48,536 nt of DNA from NCBI RefSeq assembly GCF_000275845.1, contig NW_006766964.1, positions 37,618 through 86,153 of the forward strand, given 5' to 3'. This document shows positions 10,384-24,924 of this stretch, one piece after another (the first letter of the stretch is position 1; every line of letters begins with the position of its first letter). The notes beneath the pieces are model-generated. The model did no database searches. It was not told the DNA's origin and saw nothing but the letters and a program-made list of their open reading frames with translations. The DNA is from Dichomitus squalens LYAD-421 SS1 (Eukaryota > Basidiomycota > Agaricomycetes > Polyporales > Polyporaceae). Made by a program: the position numbers and the translations under genes.

Positions 10384-12080
10384 CGCTGCCATCTCGCCGG
10401 AGGCCCTCGACGCCCCCCCGACTCGATTGGGATGTCCTGCACGCCGTCTGCGATCGCCTCACAGACACCTCCGACATCCTCTCCCTCTCACGCACCTGCT
10501 CCGCTCTACTCCCGGCGGCAATGCAGCGCTTCCTTAGCGTCCGCCCCATCATGCCCAGCAAAGCCCGGTCGGTTTGCAACTTCCACAGCCTCATCTTTGC
10601 CGACAAGGCGCGTCGCGCTCCTCACGTCCGTGCTGTCCAGGTTCACATCGCCACCATTCCGATACCATATTCTCGAGACGGGGTCGCCGATCGCCTGCTT
10701 GCCATCATAGCTTGTGCCGACCGTCTCGAGAGCCTTGGGCTCTGGTACGACCAAGGCTTCTTGGATTCAAATTGACACAAGGCTACTGCCCGCCATCGTC
10801 GAGCTCAATACACTGCGATCCCTCTCCATCATAGATGAGTGCGGCAACATGGACGGGGTGAAGAGTGTTTTGGGAAACATCCGATCTCCTCTCAGAAGCC
10901 TCCGCGTCGATATCACATGGCCTCTCTTCTACTGCCTGGATCTGCTGCGAACGGGAATAGGACGTCACGCAGCGACCCTCGAGATGCTGCGTGTGTGGTG
11001 GGCCGACTTCGGAGACGACCATCGTGACTTTCACGAGGTGGCTCCTCAGCTTCCAGCACTCCGATCGTTCACTGTCGACTGTACCGACGGCCTCCCGCGA
11101 ATGGCTTGTCTGTTGCAAGCATTCCCCGCACTGGACGACACCCTATCCTTCAATCAAGCCGAGGTAGCGTCATGGTGGCCACTGGACGATCGCCTGAACC
11201 TCGTTAGAGATGAGAACAAGCGAGCTCAGGAGTCCCATTGTTGGGCAGGCCTCGATCGTGTTTCCTGCGAGGCACGTGTTTTCGTCATTCTTGGTCTCAT
11301 GTGCCCCATACGCCATGCAGATGTTGTCGATTGCTCGACCCTAACCAGGGATTCTGTGGCGACTGCCCTGCGCGACAACCCTCCTCGTCGGCTCACCCTT
11401 AGTGTAGAACTCGAGCGTGGTCCGTCGGTACTCCACGGGCTGTTCCCGTCTGAGCTGGAGCCTACGCTTACCCACCTCGTGGTCACCCTGCGCTGCGCCG
11501 AGGGTGATGACCGCAGGGGCCCCCCGGACTTCGACTTTCTCGCGAGAGTCCAGCTGGACGAGTTGCTTGTAAGTTCCCCGTGCATCGACCATGCGCATGC
11601 ACCCACCAGCCTCTGCAGGACATGTTCCTTCACTCCATCGCGCGTCTGTGCCCGAGGTGGATCCGTCTCAGCTTTTACAGCCACTCTGACTCTCGCGCCG
11701 AGTTCTGAGAGACATTCGTGCGAATCGTGCGACATCTGCCGTTCGAGGAGGTAGCATCACGGCTAGCTTCTTCGATACCCTCGTTGAGGCTGGTGCATCT
11801 GATCACCTTTCACTATATGCCCCCAGAGAATTCCATGGCCAACGACAAGTGGTGGATCCACAAAGCTTTCCAAACGTCTCACGTCAACGAGGACCGTGGA
11901 GGTAACGGAAAGAGCACCCAACTGGTGGGGTTGAGTACCGAAGCCATGCACGAGATGTTCGCGAGGGAGGACATGCCGATAGACGTCACCGCGATGCAGG
12001 TTTGCGGCCCCTCAATCCCAATGATTTGTGCTGATCACTGGCATTCCCGGTGCATGCTCGCAAATACAGCACTTCACTAA
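10384..12080 (+). pseudogene. F-box protein gene, copy 1, broken
   Basis: The best frame gives an F-box start (LDWDVLHAVCDRLTDTSDIL, SRTCSALLPAAMQRF) from about 10420, followed by a leucine-rich region. Comparison with copy 2 (23.3-24.9 kb) shows three lesions. A C7 run at 10413-10419 shifts frame just before the F-box. One base is missing near 10768, where copy 2 has GAATTTGACAC. An in-frame TGA lies at 11706-11708. A plausible intron (about 11569-11618, GTAAGT..CAG) is kept. The 3' end matches copy 2 through STEAMHEMFAREDMP, then lacks its stop. F-box proteins recruit substrates to SCF ubiquitin ligases; this copy is unlikely to make one. Confidence 0.7.
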
Positions 12081-12436
12081 CGAGATGCGTCCCATCGACT
12101 GACCCGCGACGTAGAATAATATCCAGTGCAGCTTGGGTGTCCGTATGACTCGGTTTCGTACTCGATTGACTGCATTTGACCCCTGTTCCGAAGCCGCAAT
12201 CAGGTGAATTTTGGCTACGGTGCGAGGTTCGGTAACCGAGACCATTGCAATTGGGCGCGTGTCTGTGATGTTCGTACTCCAGCCGTTCATGCACTTGAGG
12301 GATTAAGGCGCTGTCTCACTGTGGATCTAGACGGCATCTGAGGGGCCGCTGATTTGCGGCGTTGTCTCTACGATGGGGAGACCTCCCCTATTGTTGGGGG
12401 TGTCGTCGCCTTATTGTTGATCACTTGCGCACATAA
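12081..12436. other. Intergenic, no feature seen
   Basis: Part of the region just after copy 1 has weak similarity to the region after F-box copy 2, showing that the duplicated segment extends a little past the coding part. Nothing else is visible. Confidence 0.4.
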
Positions 12437-12757
12437 ACATGGCTTCACACTCAAGTCTCCTGCTTTTCGGGTCACGAAGAGGCGCTCGTACAGTGTCTTT
12501 CCTCCACGCTCCATGCCGACGAAGCCCTCACCTTCGAGCAGCCCATTACAAACCGCCGAGAATTCCTCAGTGGCTTCGACTTCGCAAAACGTGTCGGTCT
12601 CGTGGGGTACCACTTATTTCGAGCACAAGTCTGGTCTGAAGCTAGACTTGAACATTGTGTAGGGCCGGAATGTCGCGATCCTCTCTATGTTTTCGAAGCA
12701 GGAGATCCCCCGGATTACCGAGCAGATGCGGCGCTACGCCTGCGACTTAATGGATGA
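12437..12757 (+). pseudogene. Orphan coding fragment without start codon
   Basis: One frame stays open for 106 codons and has protein-like composition: HEEALVQCLSSTLHADEALT, then a FLSGFDFAKRVGLVGYHLF segment, then QVWSEARLEHCVG and a Pro/Asp-containing tail ending at TGA 12755-12757. There is no in-frame ATG, so it could be an internal exon or a gene remnant. I do not recognise the family, and no flanking exons could be fitted. Confidence 0.35.
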
Positions 12758-13197
12758 CATGGGAGTACGCTAGAGTGGTCTCTGGACCGTAGGCTTGCGG
12801 AATGCATCCCTCCTTTCGACCCGCAGTTGCTCATCAGCAAAAGTGCGAAAATCGCTTTGGGGATTGCCGGTATGGCCTGAAGCGCCGTTTCATGCGCGAG
12901 ACGGCATGAGCACCCAATACGGGGGCAAGAGGGGCCCGTCCTCGCAATGTCTACAATATCGGGCGAGACTTGTCAGAAGTTTGCATGACGGCGCGCTAGT
13001 AGCGTATTTTTGCATGACAGTGCGTGCTCGCACAACGTTCAGTAGTCCTCGTGTCCAGTGAGGATAGTAACATCTATTCAAGTCATGTCAACCTATGGGA
13101 CGTCATTAGGAGGGGTCGGCTTCCTGATGAGACGGTGTTGACCTGGTGCATGGGCACAGATTTTATCTGAGGCTATGTTATATTCACTACATAGCGG
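12758..13197. other. Intergenic, no feature seen
   Basis: There are only short unrelated frames between the orphan fragment and the end of the DRE2 pseudogene. Confidence 0.5.
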
Positions 13198-14110
13198 TCA
13201 AGCGTTCACGAGCAAGCTCAAGCTCGTCTTCATCCATATGGGGCCACTCAACCACCAGAATGTGTCTCCCAAGTAGCAGTCTCCACAGCTACTCGTCCCC
13301 CTGGGCGTTGCGGCGGCGGCAGCCATGAGACGCTCCTTCTCAGCCTGCGACACCTCGATGGCCTGTCCGTCGACCTTACCATCGACCTGACCGTCGATCT
13401 TACCGTCGAGCAGCACGACCTTGCTCTGTGCAAGCTCCAGCTCTGCGAGTCCGCACGCGCAGTCTTTGGACGCCTTCTTCCGCTGTGGTGCACCGTAGGC
13501 CGCGGGCTCGTACGCTGCTGGGACCTTCTTCGACGCCTTCTCCGGGTCTGCCTTCCGCCACAGGGAGAGTGCGGCAACGGGAGTGGTTCTGATGAAGGTA
13601 GATGCCTCTGTGGTGTGTGCAGGCTTTAGCGCGATGAAGGTGCCCTTCTTCTTTGTGCTGAGGACGGTGAAGCCGGTGGGGATGAGGTTAGAAGGAAGAG
13701 TTGGAAGAGAGGCGCCAAAATTGAGGAGGTGGAGCGTGCCTAGTGGCTTGAGGCCCTTTAGCAGATGCGGAAGGAGGTCGGGTGTCCTTGGCACGAAGTT
13801 TTTGTACTCAGGCGTGGGCAACGAAACGTGCACAGATGCGAACTTGGAGAGAGGGAGAGTTGTGGCTGGAAGTGAATGAGACCATGCGGGCGTCTCGGAT
13901 AGCATTGATGTACATACCCCCGTCGAGGAACCTGTCGACTAGATGCCTCCCAACCTCGCGCATATCCTCCAGTGATCAAAGCCTGATACTTTCCATCGTG
14001 CGCAGTCGCGGGGGAGCCTATAGCGAGTGCAGGGCCTCTTGCCGGAACGGCGCTGCGACGCAGGAGGTAGTGGACGAGGGAGGGCTAGGCCGGGATGGCG
14101 ATGTCAACCG
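13198..14110 (-). pseudogene. dre2: DRE2/CIAPIN1 (anamorsin) pseudogene
   Basis: Reverse-strand reading gives the anamorsin order: an N-terminal piece (GPALAIGSPATAHDGKYQALIT, about 14045-13980), LVDRFLDGG, FASVHVSLPTPEYKNFVPR, GFTVLSTKKKGTFIALKPAHT, then the C-terminal Fe-S region CACGLAELELA..KVVLLDG and EKERLMAAAAATPRGTSSCG. Dre2 with Tah18 feeds electrons to cytosolic Fe-S cluster assembly. Here the first motif reads ASKDCACG where the family has C-x2-C-x-C, so a Cys is Ser. The second reads SCGDCYLGDTFWWLSGP where CxxC is expected, so two Cys are lost. There is a TAG in the N-terminal frame (about 14095) and a frame break near 13975. Loss of cluster ligands together with frame breaks indicates a decayed duplicate; a working copy should exist elsewhere. 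Confidence 0.75.
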
Positions 14111-15620
14111 CGTTGATAAGGAGGCTGCGGGACTATGTGCCTTGATGGATGGTTAGGGGGGACAGAGAGAGGGAAGAGAAAGGGACGTACTTGCACTCTT
14201 CTTAAAGTCGCTTGAGCTGTCGTCTGCGCAAGCGAGGGCGCGTTCATACTCTGTATGTGCCTGGAAGCGTGTGAGCAACGAAAAATGGCAGAAGAGGATC
14301 TGTGAAAGGCATGCGGTGATGACCTGGTTGTACTTTTCCTTCAAGACCTGGAACTTACGTGCTGTCAGTCCTTTCGAGTGGGCGAACGGGGCAGAAACCT
14401 GGCGTACTTTTCCTTGTATCGGGTGCTTTTACGGTGAGATGTAGATGGCTGGAAAAACATGAGGGTGGCGAGCAAAGACGGATAGGAAATCGCAGGGAGG
14501 GTTGAGACCTTGAGACTTCCGGCAGAAGAGACATATGCGACGCTGACTTACTCACCTGTAGATGGATTTTCCGCCTACTTTTCAGCAACCCTCACCTGCT
14601 AATCGCCCTCTTGAGCAATGGCTTCTGAGATTCGTCTTATATTGCCTTTGACGTTGAGTGTTGCTGTAGCCTGCTATAGCTGCCTTTGCGCATGTCTTGA
14701 GGCGAGAGTTCAGGTTAGTCGCTGATTCTTCCACCCACAACAAAATGTAAATGAGGACAGACAGAAGCAGGAGTTGAACAAGTGCGCATATACATAGTGG
14801 TGATGGCGAGAGGGAGCACAATATCGGTAGCTAAGTTTCCTCTTGCCCACTTGCCAGCGCGAGCACGTGTTCGACGGGTTGAACGCGTCCAGTGAGTAGA
14901 CGCTCATGCGCGTCATAGCTCTCCATTCTTGCGCTATAAAGAGTGTCCTCGCGCGAGAAACTGTCAATTCCCTTCTTTCCCTCGTACTCATACGATCTCT
15001 CTCATATCACGTCCCTCAAATCCCAAACTGTCGACGGTGACTCTTACAAGCACTCACTCTCAAGCTGAAGGACCCACTGCGCGGCATTCGTGCGCTGTAC
15101 GTTCATCTTCAGGCGCATATATGTGCTGATCTCCTGACTCTTGCTCATCGCAGCGCCATCGCTGTCCTGCCAGCCTGAGGCCAGTAGCTCTACAGCATAT
15201 TTGGCATGTACCACCATCGTGCTCACCCCCACGTAGCCACCACCTCTGCTATTCTCCAGCGGCCCGTCGGTTCTTGTGGACCAGGCACAAGTCACATACC
15301 CAAGTCTACTTGACGCAACACAAGGTAAGTCCCCTGCTATGTCCAGTAACTGTCCGGCATTTCGTGCTCTCTCCACGCTGCATGCCGATGCCGTTGGACT
15401 TGGCTCCGCCATTGTGCACGGGTATGTGTTCGCTCCATCATAACTGGCCCGGAGTCGTCGTATCTCAGAAGAGTCCACTGAACCCGGGTGACCGTGATTG
15501 CCACACACAAGCGCAGAGACATGCGCATGTCTCCTCAAGAGTTGTGGCTTTCGAGGGTTGAAAGCACTGAATACGTGCTTGGGGCATGCATCACACACGA
15601 TGATGAGTAGTGTCAGCAAG
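14111..15620 (-). other. Possible eroded multi-exon gene, unrecognised
   Basis: Three reverse-strand segments look more protein-like than their surroundings. One near 15240-15050 contains VGVSTMVVHAKYAVELLASG and ends at a GTGAGT. One near 14970-14860 contains LFIAQEWRAMTRMSVYSLDAF. One near 14350-14190 contains KEKYNQVITACLSQILFCHF. They are in the same orientation and could be exons of one gene, but I could not join them in phase and recognise no family. Confidence 0.2.
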
Positions 15621-18600
15621 GATCGAAACTAAGACACTAATTCTATAATCCCAGTCGTTCACGGAAGCCACAACAAAGTGAGTGAACATCTCGTTCCCTC
15701 GAGGTCATTTGCTGATACCCGTTCAGACGCATGGAATTACAGGGCTTTTCGAACACACGCACATCAGTACTCTAGTATGTAGGTGACCATCGCTCAGACC
15801 GCACCACGTCTACCTTGTTTCTGCGTCCCGCTGATATTTTATCGACCATAAGGACAATCACGATGCCGCTATGTTAATGGGCATAGGCACAAACCTAACT
15901 GTCTAAGCATTCCAATCGCTTTCCCTTGGGTCCGGGATATGTGTAAGTACGTGGGCTGCCATCTCCACTCCTTCTCTTGCACGTGTTTGAATCACGCACC
16001 CCAGTGTTTTTGAGAGACACCATTGGCTGGGTCATCGGCCGGTGAGTACCGTCTTCCCCATCTGTCGAAGATGCCTGCATACTCACACACGTCGCCCTCA
16101 GGCCTGCCCTCCTTTTGAGTCGGTATCTATTCATTGGCGTTCCATATCCAGTAGGGCAGGTTGGTCTGTTCTCGTTGTGTATACGTAGTTGTGTGTATTC
16201 CGCATTTACAATATATTTCTCTGCGCCTTCTAAGCCTGACCACATACTCATAATGCAAGCGAAAATCATTGTCAATTTCAGCAGTACAGAATCTGCTCCC
16301 TGGTCTCCTCCGATTGCCCAATACGAGGAATCCGAAGACGAGGAATCCGAAGGGAGGTCCGGATTATCATGCAACATAAGCCCCTTATTGCCTCGCACTC
16401 CACCAGCTTTTTGTATTAGCCCCGTCTCGCAATCCCAGCAATACCGGGCAATCTCATAAGGTCTGGCGCTCGGACGCTGTCATCGCGTGGTACTGCAATC
16501 TTAGCAATACTAGGCAATACCGCCAAGATCTCGGCAACATTGCATGGTATTTCCGCGTATTGCCTGGTCATGCAGGTGGTCCACCCACATTGCTTTGTGT
16601 CGGAAACGCGACAGGTCCATTGGAATAGTACTCGAATCATGCCTTATATTTCCACACTTCCCTGAACAGGCACGGGTATGTAATCTACAGAGAGATTTTT
16701 ACACTTTTGCTGATGCTTGCTGATACTACATGCTGCCAGTATTAGACGTCTTGCGCTCGCACTATCTCCCTGATTGTGCCTTTGCCTATCTCGCGCCTCT
16801 TGTTCGGCGCAATTCGTGTTGTACTGATGAATCAAGGATAGCGCGACCTGGTTCAAAGCTGCGTACAATATGGACTGCGACTACGAGCGAAGAATCGCGA
16901 TAAGCCATGACACGACACGTAGCACTGGTACAAGGCACGTGGTCGCGCTAGGAAAGCCGCCCTCTGACCCTGGTCGGACGCAGCAGCTGGCCTTTGAAAT
17001 TTGAGGTCCAACTGGATGGTCGACACCTCAACTACGGTCCGTCGTTTCGAGCCCCTTCTCGGGCGGTTGTATCTTCATAGACTCTATTCTATACATACAT
17101 ACCGCGCCCAATCTAGGTACGAACTTATACAAATACGCCGGAGGGGGAGGAGATCATCCGCCAGACTGGCCGGCGCGCAATCGCAGCTATCCGGCGAAAG
17201 AGGCCTTCCGAGTCCCGACGCCTAAGCAGGCCGAGACGCCCGACTCGCCCGCAGAAAGGTTGCCTTCCCACCTATCTGAGGCTATCTCCATCTTGACCAC
17301 AGATCGGCGTAGTCCCATTTTGTACTGGCGTAAAGGAGGTAGCACCCCGGGCCTCACGTACATGAGCTGTGTTCGTGACGGTTTGTGGGTATGGCGAAGA
17401 GGTGCGTGGTCAATGGCCACCTCGGATCTGTCGGGCTAGTGACGGAGGGGATCGGTGGGAATGAGACTCCGACCCTCTGGGAGGGGAGAAAGGAGCAGAA
17501 TGTATACGCCGCGTAGCGTAGCTCTTGCGCCTTGCGGGAGCCAGTCAACCGCGGGACCCGACCCACGCTTGGCATGTGCAGATGCGCGAAAGGTAGGCAA
17601 GCGCAGGGGGAAACCAGTGGCACGAGTGCGGAAACTTACCTTGTGCATGAGTTTGGAATGTACAACCGTGGACGGGCATTCGTTCGAAAGGCAAGACAGA
17701 AGCTGCTTAGGTGCAGGAAGAAACGGCACAAGCCCGCGAACGATGCCCATGACGCGCTCGAGAGGGCGGTGTTGACGCTGCATGGGCAGCGATACAGGTT
17801 GTGGACCAGTTCAGCACACGCATGGCGGACTCCAGGAAAGAGCGGACACACTGCGCCCGTCCCGTAGGTGCCATCTCAGGCGTGTGTGTGTGGTGATATG
17901 CGGCGAAGTTACTGCTCTCTCGGGTCCAGTTGTTTGCGGAGGTGTCCCACCCGTGTACTACGAGTTTATGATACCTGCGAAGGGATGTGAGCATGAATGA
18001 GAGTTCCGCGATCGGTCCATTGCTGAAACACTACTGGCAGTGGCGAAGTGGCGTATGAGAAGAAGGCAGTGAGGCAGCGGACGCCTTGTCCTAACATCAC
18101 CTGTCAGCGGCGTGCGCGAGAAGGATGGGAGGTGCTCATGGAAGATGCGAGAATGAAGCACACCTGTTTCGCACTCACGCGGAGCGGGATGAATAATGCG
18201 CCAGCCAGCTTCATTTGCGATGGTGTCCAGCGGCGAGAAGTGCGATTGCAAAAGGACGAAGAGATCGAATGAAGCGCACCAGCACTGGTAGCGTGTTGCG
18301 ATCGCAATCGAAGCTACGGCGCTTCCTAGATATCAATTGATATGGGCGTATAGAGAGGCCTCCATCGAAAGTATCCTAAAAGCGGGCTAGGAAGAAGGGA
18401 GGGAAGGATGGTATCGAGGTCGGTGCGGGAGGATTCGCGTCCACGCACTGTCTGGGCTCGAGGTACAGCATACAAGATCAGCGCGAGCTGTTGGGTAGTA
18501 TCGGGTACTTGCTAAAGAGGAAGATCAACTCACCGGCTCGACCCCCGGCCATTGTATACGTATCCGCGAGTGTCTGCTATGACAGCTCTCAATCAGAGTC

Positions 18601-20446
18601 GTAGACGCTAGCGCCCTCCTCACCCATACATCGGAACAACCGCTTCGAGCATAAGCCGGGATTAACGCACGTTGTGGCGTTAGCTCAGGATGAAAGGTTG
18701 AGCGAGTGATGACAATGAGGCGATGCGATTTCCACTGTATGTGCCTTCGCTGTCTCGATAGACAGCCACAGCAGGACTCCCACTGTGTATTCGATGCGAG
18801 GTGATTTCTGGACACAGCCTTGGACGGAATGATGAAGGACAAGACGGAAAGGGGTATTGTGGCGGGAGTATTTCCAGGGTCTATTCTCCGTCCGTCATTC
18901 AAACGTCGGCGGAGTACATAGGAACATATCAAGATTCGCAGACGACGGGCACGGGGCAGGATGCCGTTCCTCTGGATAGCAGGACCGTTACAGTGACGGA
19001 ATCGGCCACTGCTCACTTGCTGCTCTCGAAGCATGCAATCGGAGAGTCAGGCGTGATTTCCTCGTGCCTCATAAGGATTGGACTGCGGTATTTACGCGAC
19101 CTATGCCCACAGTCAGCGCTGATGATCACGAACCGATAAATAGACTTGACGCACATTGACACGAAGCCGTGGGTCGGGAGGTGATCCGGCTCTGCCATCG
19201 CACTGCGCCCGAGCGACGGGCAGTGCCCGTAGCGAGAGATAGCTGACGTAGGTGTCATCAGTCTGCGTCTGACCACATCCACGATGGCGCACGTGTACTG
19301 GTTGTTCTGTCAGTGGGAAACGTCAGAGGTGCGTCAACGGACTCGGTGCGTTGGAAAATGGTTATCTGGAGTTGCGACAGTGAACTCGGAGATGGCGCAC
19401 CATCCTTCGGTGACCAACTCTAAGTCGGGGTACGCCACAGGATCTGCAGGCACCGGAGTCGAAAGAGTGAACGATACTTGTATCGGCACGACAGGCCGTC
19501 AAAGAGGGTATAGCCGGGGTGCTAATCAAACATCTCAGCAATCTTGATTGTTCTCCACACCCCACCATACGGCCTCATAGCGTCTGTGCATTGAAGTGGT
19601 TGAGGAGCTGCAACTGCAGTCGATGGAAGTACTGACAACGGCTATAGGTATCATTGCATAGCATTGAAGGATTGACAAGAAACCGTGACGAGACACGCAC
19701 AAGACATGCGGGCCAAGAGCTGATCACAACACATCTGTCAAGCAGAACGATGTGGGCTGCACTCCCGGCGGCGAAGAATGGCGACTAGATAGGTGCATCA
19801 CTCTTCCTGATGCTGCCACAGTCTTGGAGAGACGTGGACTATAGTGGAGACTTCTCACGTCGTGCCAAGAATATGCGAGCAGCGTTCTGTAAGCGGAAGA
19901 GATACCACTCGCGTACACGACCTCCAAGGGCAGCTCGGGGCGTGTGAGTATGCTTGTCTGAAAGCGCAAAGCAGGCCGACAGGCTAAGAAGGACAACTTG
20001 AGAGAGCATTTCGGCGAGCTGTTGGAACGATGTTTACAATTGGCCACTGGGCCAGCGCTCCTTGGGCTTGTTTGAGCATCACCGTCGCGGACACATGCAC
20101 GACAGTGCACGACGTGGTTTCAACGGCCGTCCATCTGTCTGTTAGCGAGGGAAACCTGGCACAGTGATGATCACGAACGCGCATTGAGATTGCCGCTTCG
20201 CCCACGGAGAGAGCTTGACGCTTTTGGGTCCGTTCTTCACGACATAGGGGGCGTGCAATCAGATCTTGATATGCTGAGGCCGTCGGAAACGTTCCGCAGG
20301 CACCCGCAGTGCAGATCAGTGTGCGAAAGACAACAGAAACGTCGGAGACGATATGTCGTTGCTCTGGGGACGAGCTCAGCGCACCCTGCGACGAGATCGC
20401 GCGTAACCGGCCGGGCGTCTCCGTCGAGTAGACAACAAGATCGGCT
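15621..20446. other. Long stretch with no supported gene
   Basis: All six frames hold only short, overlapping frames without domain-like composition. At 16430-16590 there is a cluster of GCAATAC/GTATTGC motifs in both orientations, listed separately. Otherwise I see no RNA gene, transposon end or coding exon that I can defend. The bases just before 20447 belong to the MAP kinase promoter. Confidence 0.45.
16430..16590. repeat. GCAATAC motif cluster with inverted copies
   Basis: AGCAATACCGGGCAAT (16438) and AGCAATACTAGGCAATACC (about 16503) are direct copies. GTATTGCCTGGTCATGC (about 16558) is an imperfect inverted copy. The cluster could form a stem or be a remnant of a small TIR element. 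No ends or duplication could be fixed. Confidence 0.3.
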
Positions 20447-20454
20447 CTATATAG
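20447..20454 (+). promoter_or_regulatory. TATA box of the MAP kinase gene
   Basis: CTATATAG lies 77 bases before the start codon at 20531 and is followed by a pyrimidine-rich stretch (TCTTTTGTTCCTCTTCCC), the usual arrangement of a filamentous fungal core promoter. Confidence 0.55.
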
Positions 20455-20530
20455 ACATTCTCCTCCGTCTGCAGTCACTGTCTTTTGTTCCTCTTCCCGC
20501 CCTCCTCCTTGTCTTCCTCATACACCCACC

Positions 20531-22232
<1,702 letters not shown>

Positions 22233-23289
22233 TCATCTCACACGCGCCTCACCCACATATAGTCAATGTCGTTCACGTCCGCTCACATCACTCGTGCTGT
22301 CTCGTTCTATCATACGTGCGTCTTGTTCCCATAGGTGTGCGGGCTTCGCGTGGCTGACGGCCGGCTGTCCCTCTAGCTAGCTCATTTCTGTTGAAAAATG
22401 TACACTGCATCCCCATCCATTTACGACTTCGTACTCCTTCCGCCAATGCTCGTCGACGGCAGCGCCGTTTCCTTCACTGCGCCTGAACGCCCTTGTCCCT
22501 TCAGTAATTTCAAGTCTTTAAACACCGTTTTCAGGACTTATTCGCGTCGGTTGAGGGTACGGTCGGTCGTCCGTCTGTTTGGCAGTAGTGATAGAGTAGC
22601 TGGTTCATCTTGTCTCACCATGTACGTTATCGCAAAGCAGAACATCGAAGCAAGCTGTCGTTGGACGGGCCGGCGTGATGACTGTGGAAGCTGATCGATT
22701 TTCTTTGAAGAACTCAACTGGCATAGGCCTCATCAGATGATAGCTCCCAGCGTATGCTGGACCGCTGAGGCTGTCTGAAAAGTCCAGGTCGAGGTAGTGC
22801 GGGGTAGACATCGACGCCGACGCGAAGGATATCGCCGCCCAAGGGGTACGTGCACCCATTGTCAGGGCTGTTGAGTAATGCTATAGTGATGAGGAGTGAA
22901 ACTCGCAAGACCGCAGTGTCGAGGAAGAAGGCGAAGAGGAAGAGGTCACGTAGGACGGGGAGATAGCCCGCAGGTACTATGGGATCTGATATTAGTGGAG
23001 ACGATCAACAACCTCCCTCCGTCCAGCCGCAATACATATGCACACACGGAGCACACACAGTCGACCGTTGCGGTACGATCATACTGGACATTTACCTAAC
23101 GTTCTCACAATGTTCCTCATGAACATGTTCCCACGGCACATATCGGGTCAAAGCTACGTATGATCTGACTGGCGCGGTAATGCTGGCACTGTCCAGGACT
23201 CCCGGTTGAACACGAACGCGAACCCACACTACTTCGTTGGCCCTCAACATGAAGGACGGTAGGTAGCCTTCTCCTCAGTCCTTTCGAAC
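22233..23289. other. Intergenic, no gene supported
   Basis: The first part is the 3' region of the MAP kinase gene. A reverse-strand frame near 22605-22859 has no recognisable features and was not called. Confidence 0.5.
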
Positions 23290-24924
23290 GCCACAATCCC
23301 GTCGAACGGTCGTGGTACACCTCAACTCGACTGGGACGTACTACATACCATCTGCGATCATTTGACCGATACCTCCGACATCCTCTCCCTCTCTTGCACC
23401 TGCACCTCTCTTCGTCCAGTAGCAATGCAGCGCTTCCTCAGCGTCCGCCCCATCGTACTCAAGGACGCTCGCTCGACGTGCAACATCCACAGTCTTATCT
23501 TTGCCGACAAGACGCGTCGCGCATCTCACGTACGCGCTCTCCAGCTTACCACCTGGGACTTCGGCACGTCGTATGACCGGAGCGATGTTGCGGACCGCCT
23601 GCTTGCCATCCTGAAATGTGCCGATCGTCTCGAGAGCTTTCATACCTCTGACGATATTCTCTCCTCCGAATTTGACACTAGAATCCTCCCCGCTATCGTC
23701 AAGCTCACTACTCTGAGAGAACTCTCTATTGCATGTGGTCGATATGACCTCGGGGAAAAGAACCCGATACTGAGCATCCAATCGCCTCTCAAGATTCTCT
23801 ATGCTGGCTTCCGGACCACCCGATGGACTTGTCTGGGGCAGTTTGGACACGACAACAAGCCGTCATGTCGCGACCCTCGAAGTGCTCCACCTGGACTGGG
23901 TAGACTTTGGTGACGACAACCATAGCGTTCACCAAGTCGTCACTGAATGTCCAGCGCTCCGGTCGTTCATCGTCAACTATGCCGAAGGCCTTCCGCGACT
24001 TCCTTGTCTTCTGCAAGTGTTCCCTGCATTAGATGATACGTTAGCCTTCAACGATCAGGGTGGCCGCAGGTGGTGGAAACTCAATGACGGCCTCTTGCAC
24101 CGCGTTCGAGATGAGAACAGGCGGGCTCAGGAGTCCCACTGTTGGGTAGGCCTCGACTATGTTTCCTGAGAGGTGCACATCTTCGCTCTTGACCTCCAGT
24201 TTCTTGAATACGCCACGCGAAGATCATCGACTGCTCTGCTCAGACCAGAGACTACGTCGCCACTGCCCTTCGCGACAACCCTCCTCGTCAGCTCACTCTT
24301 CTTATAGAGTTCGAGCGTGGTCTGTCGTTCTACGACGGGCTTTTTCCGCCTCAGCTGGGGACCACCCACGTCACGGTCATCTTGACGTACTCACAAAGTC
24401 ACGAAGAGGAGTACCTCGCGGACATGAACTTCATCACTGACGTCCAATGGGACCAGTTCCTCGTGAGTAACCCATGTATCTGTCCTGGCCTTGCACCAAT
24501 CGGTCATTGCAGGATACACTTGTCCGCTCCATAGCGCACCTGTCCTTGAGGTGTCTCAGCGTCCGCCGTCAACTTCTACATTAGTTTTTGGGACGACGAT
24601 CGCACAGGCCAGCGTCTTGAGCTCTCCAAAACATTTCTGCGCACTGTGCGGAACCTTCCGTTCGAGCAAGTTGCATCTCGGCTCGCTTCTGCGATCCCTT
24701 CGTTGGAGCTTGTGCGTCTGATCACCTACGGCGATATGCGTCGGGACCGGTACCGTTCTAAGGACACGTGGTGGATCGGCAGAGCGCTTCGAGCTTCCTA
24801 CGTCACGGACGAGAACGGTGGAGGCGGCAGAAAGCGCGTCCAGATGGCGGAGTTGAGCACCGAAGCCATGCATGAGATATTCGCGAGGGAGAACATGCCA
24901 GTAGACGTCGAGGAGGTGCAGTAG
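23290..24924 (+). pseudogene. F-box protein gene, copy 2, broken
   Basis: The F-box starts QLDWDVLHTICDHLTDTSDI, CTCTSLRPVAMQRFLSVRPI (about 23316 onward) and is followed by the same leucine-rich order as copy 1. Lesions differ from copy 1. A frame change lies near 23800-23870 (the C-terminal side continues as HVATLEVLHLDWVDFGDDN). A TGA at 24167-24169 is followed by a second frame change before IIDCSAQTRDYVATALRDNP. Another break lies around the 24515-24590 segment. The 3' part is clean from LELSKTFLRTVRNLPFEQ to the TAG at 24922-24924. It probably came from duplication of one F-box gene, with each copy then decaying on its own. Confidence 0.7.

Noticed and set aside
17436..18251. Possible reverse-strand gene from overlapping frames
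   Set aside because: Three frames overlap with no recognisable motif and I could not join exons in phase.
18525..20110. Reverse-strand frames of 128-169 codons
   Set aside because: They have no domain-like composition, no splice structure and no partner exons. They are probably chance frames.
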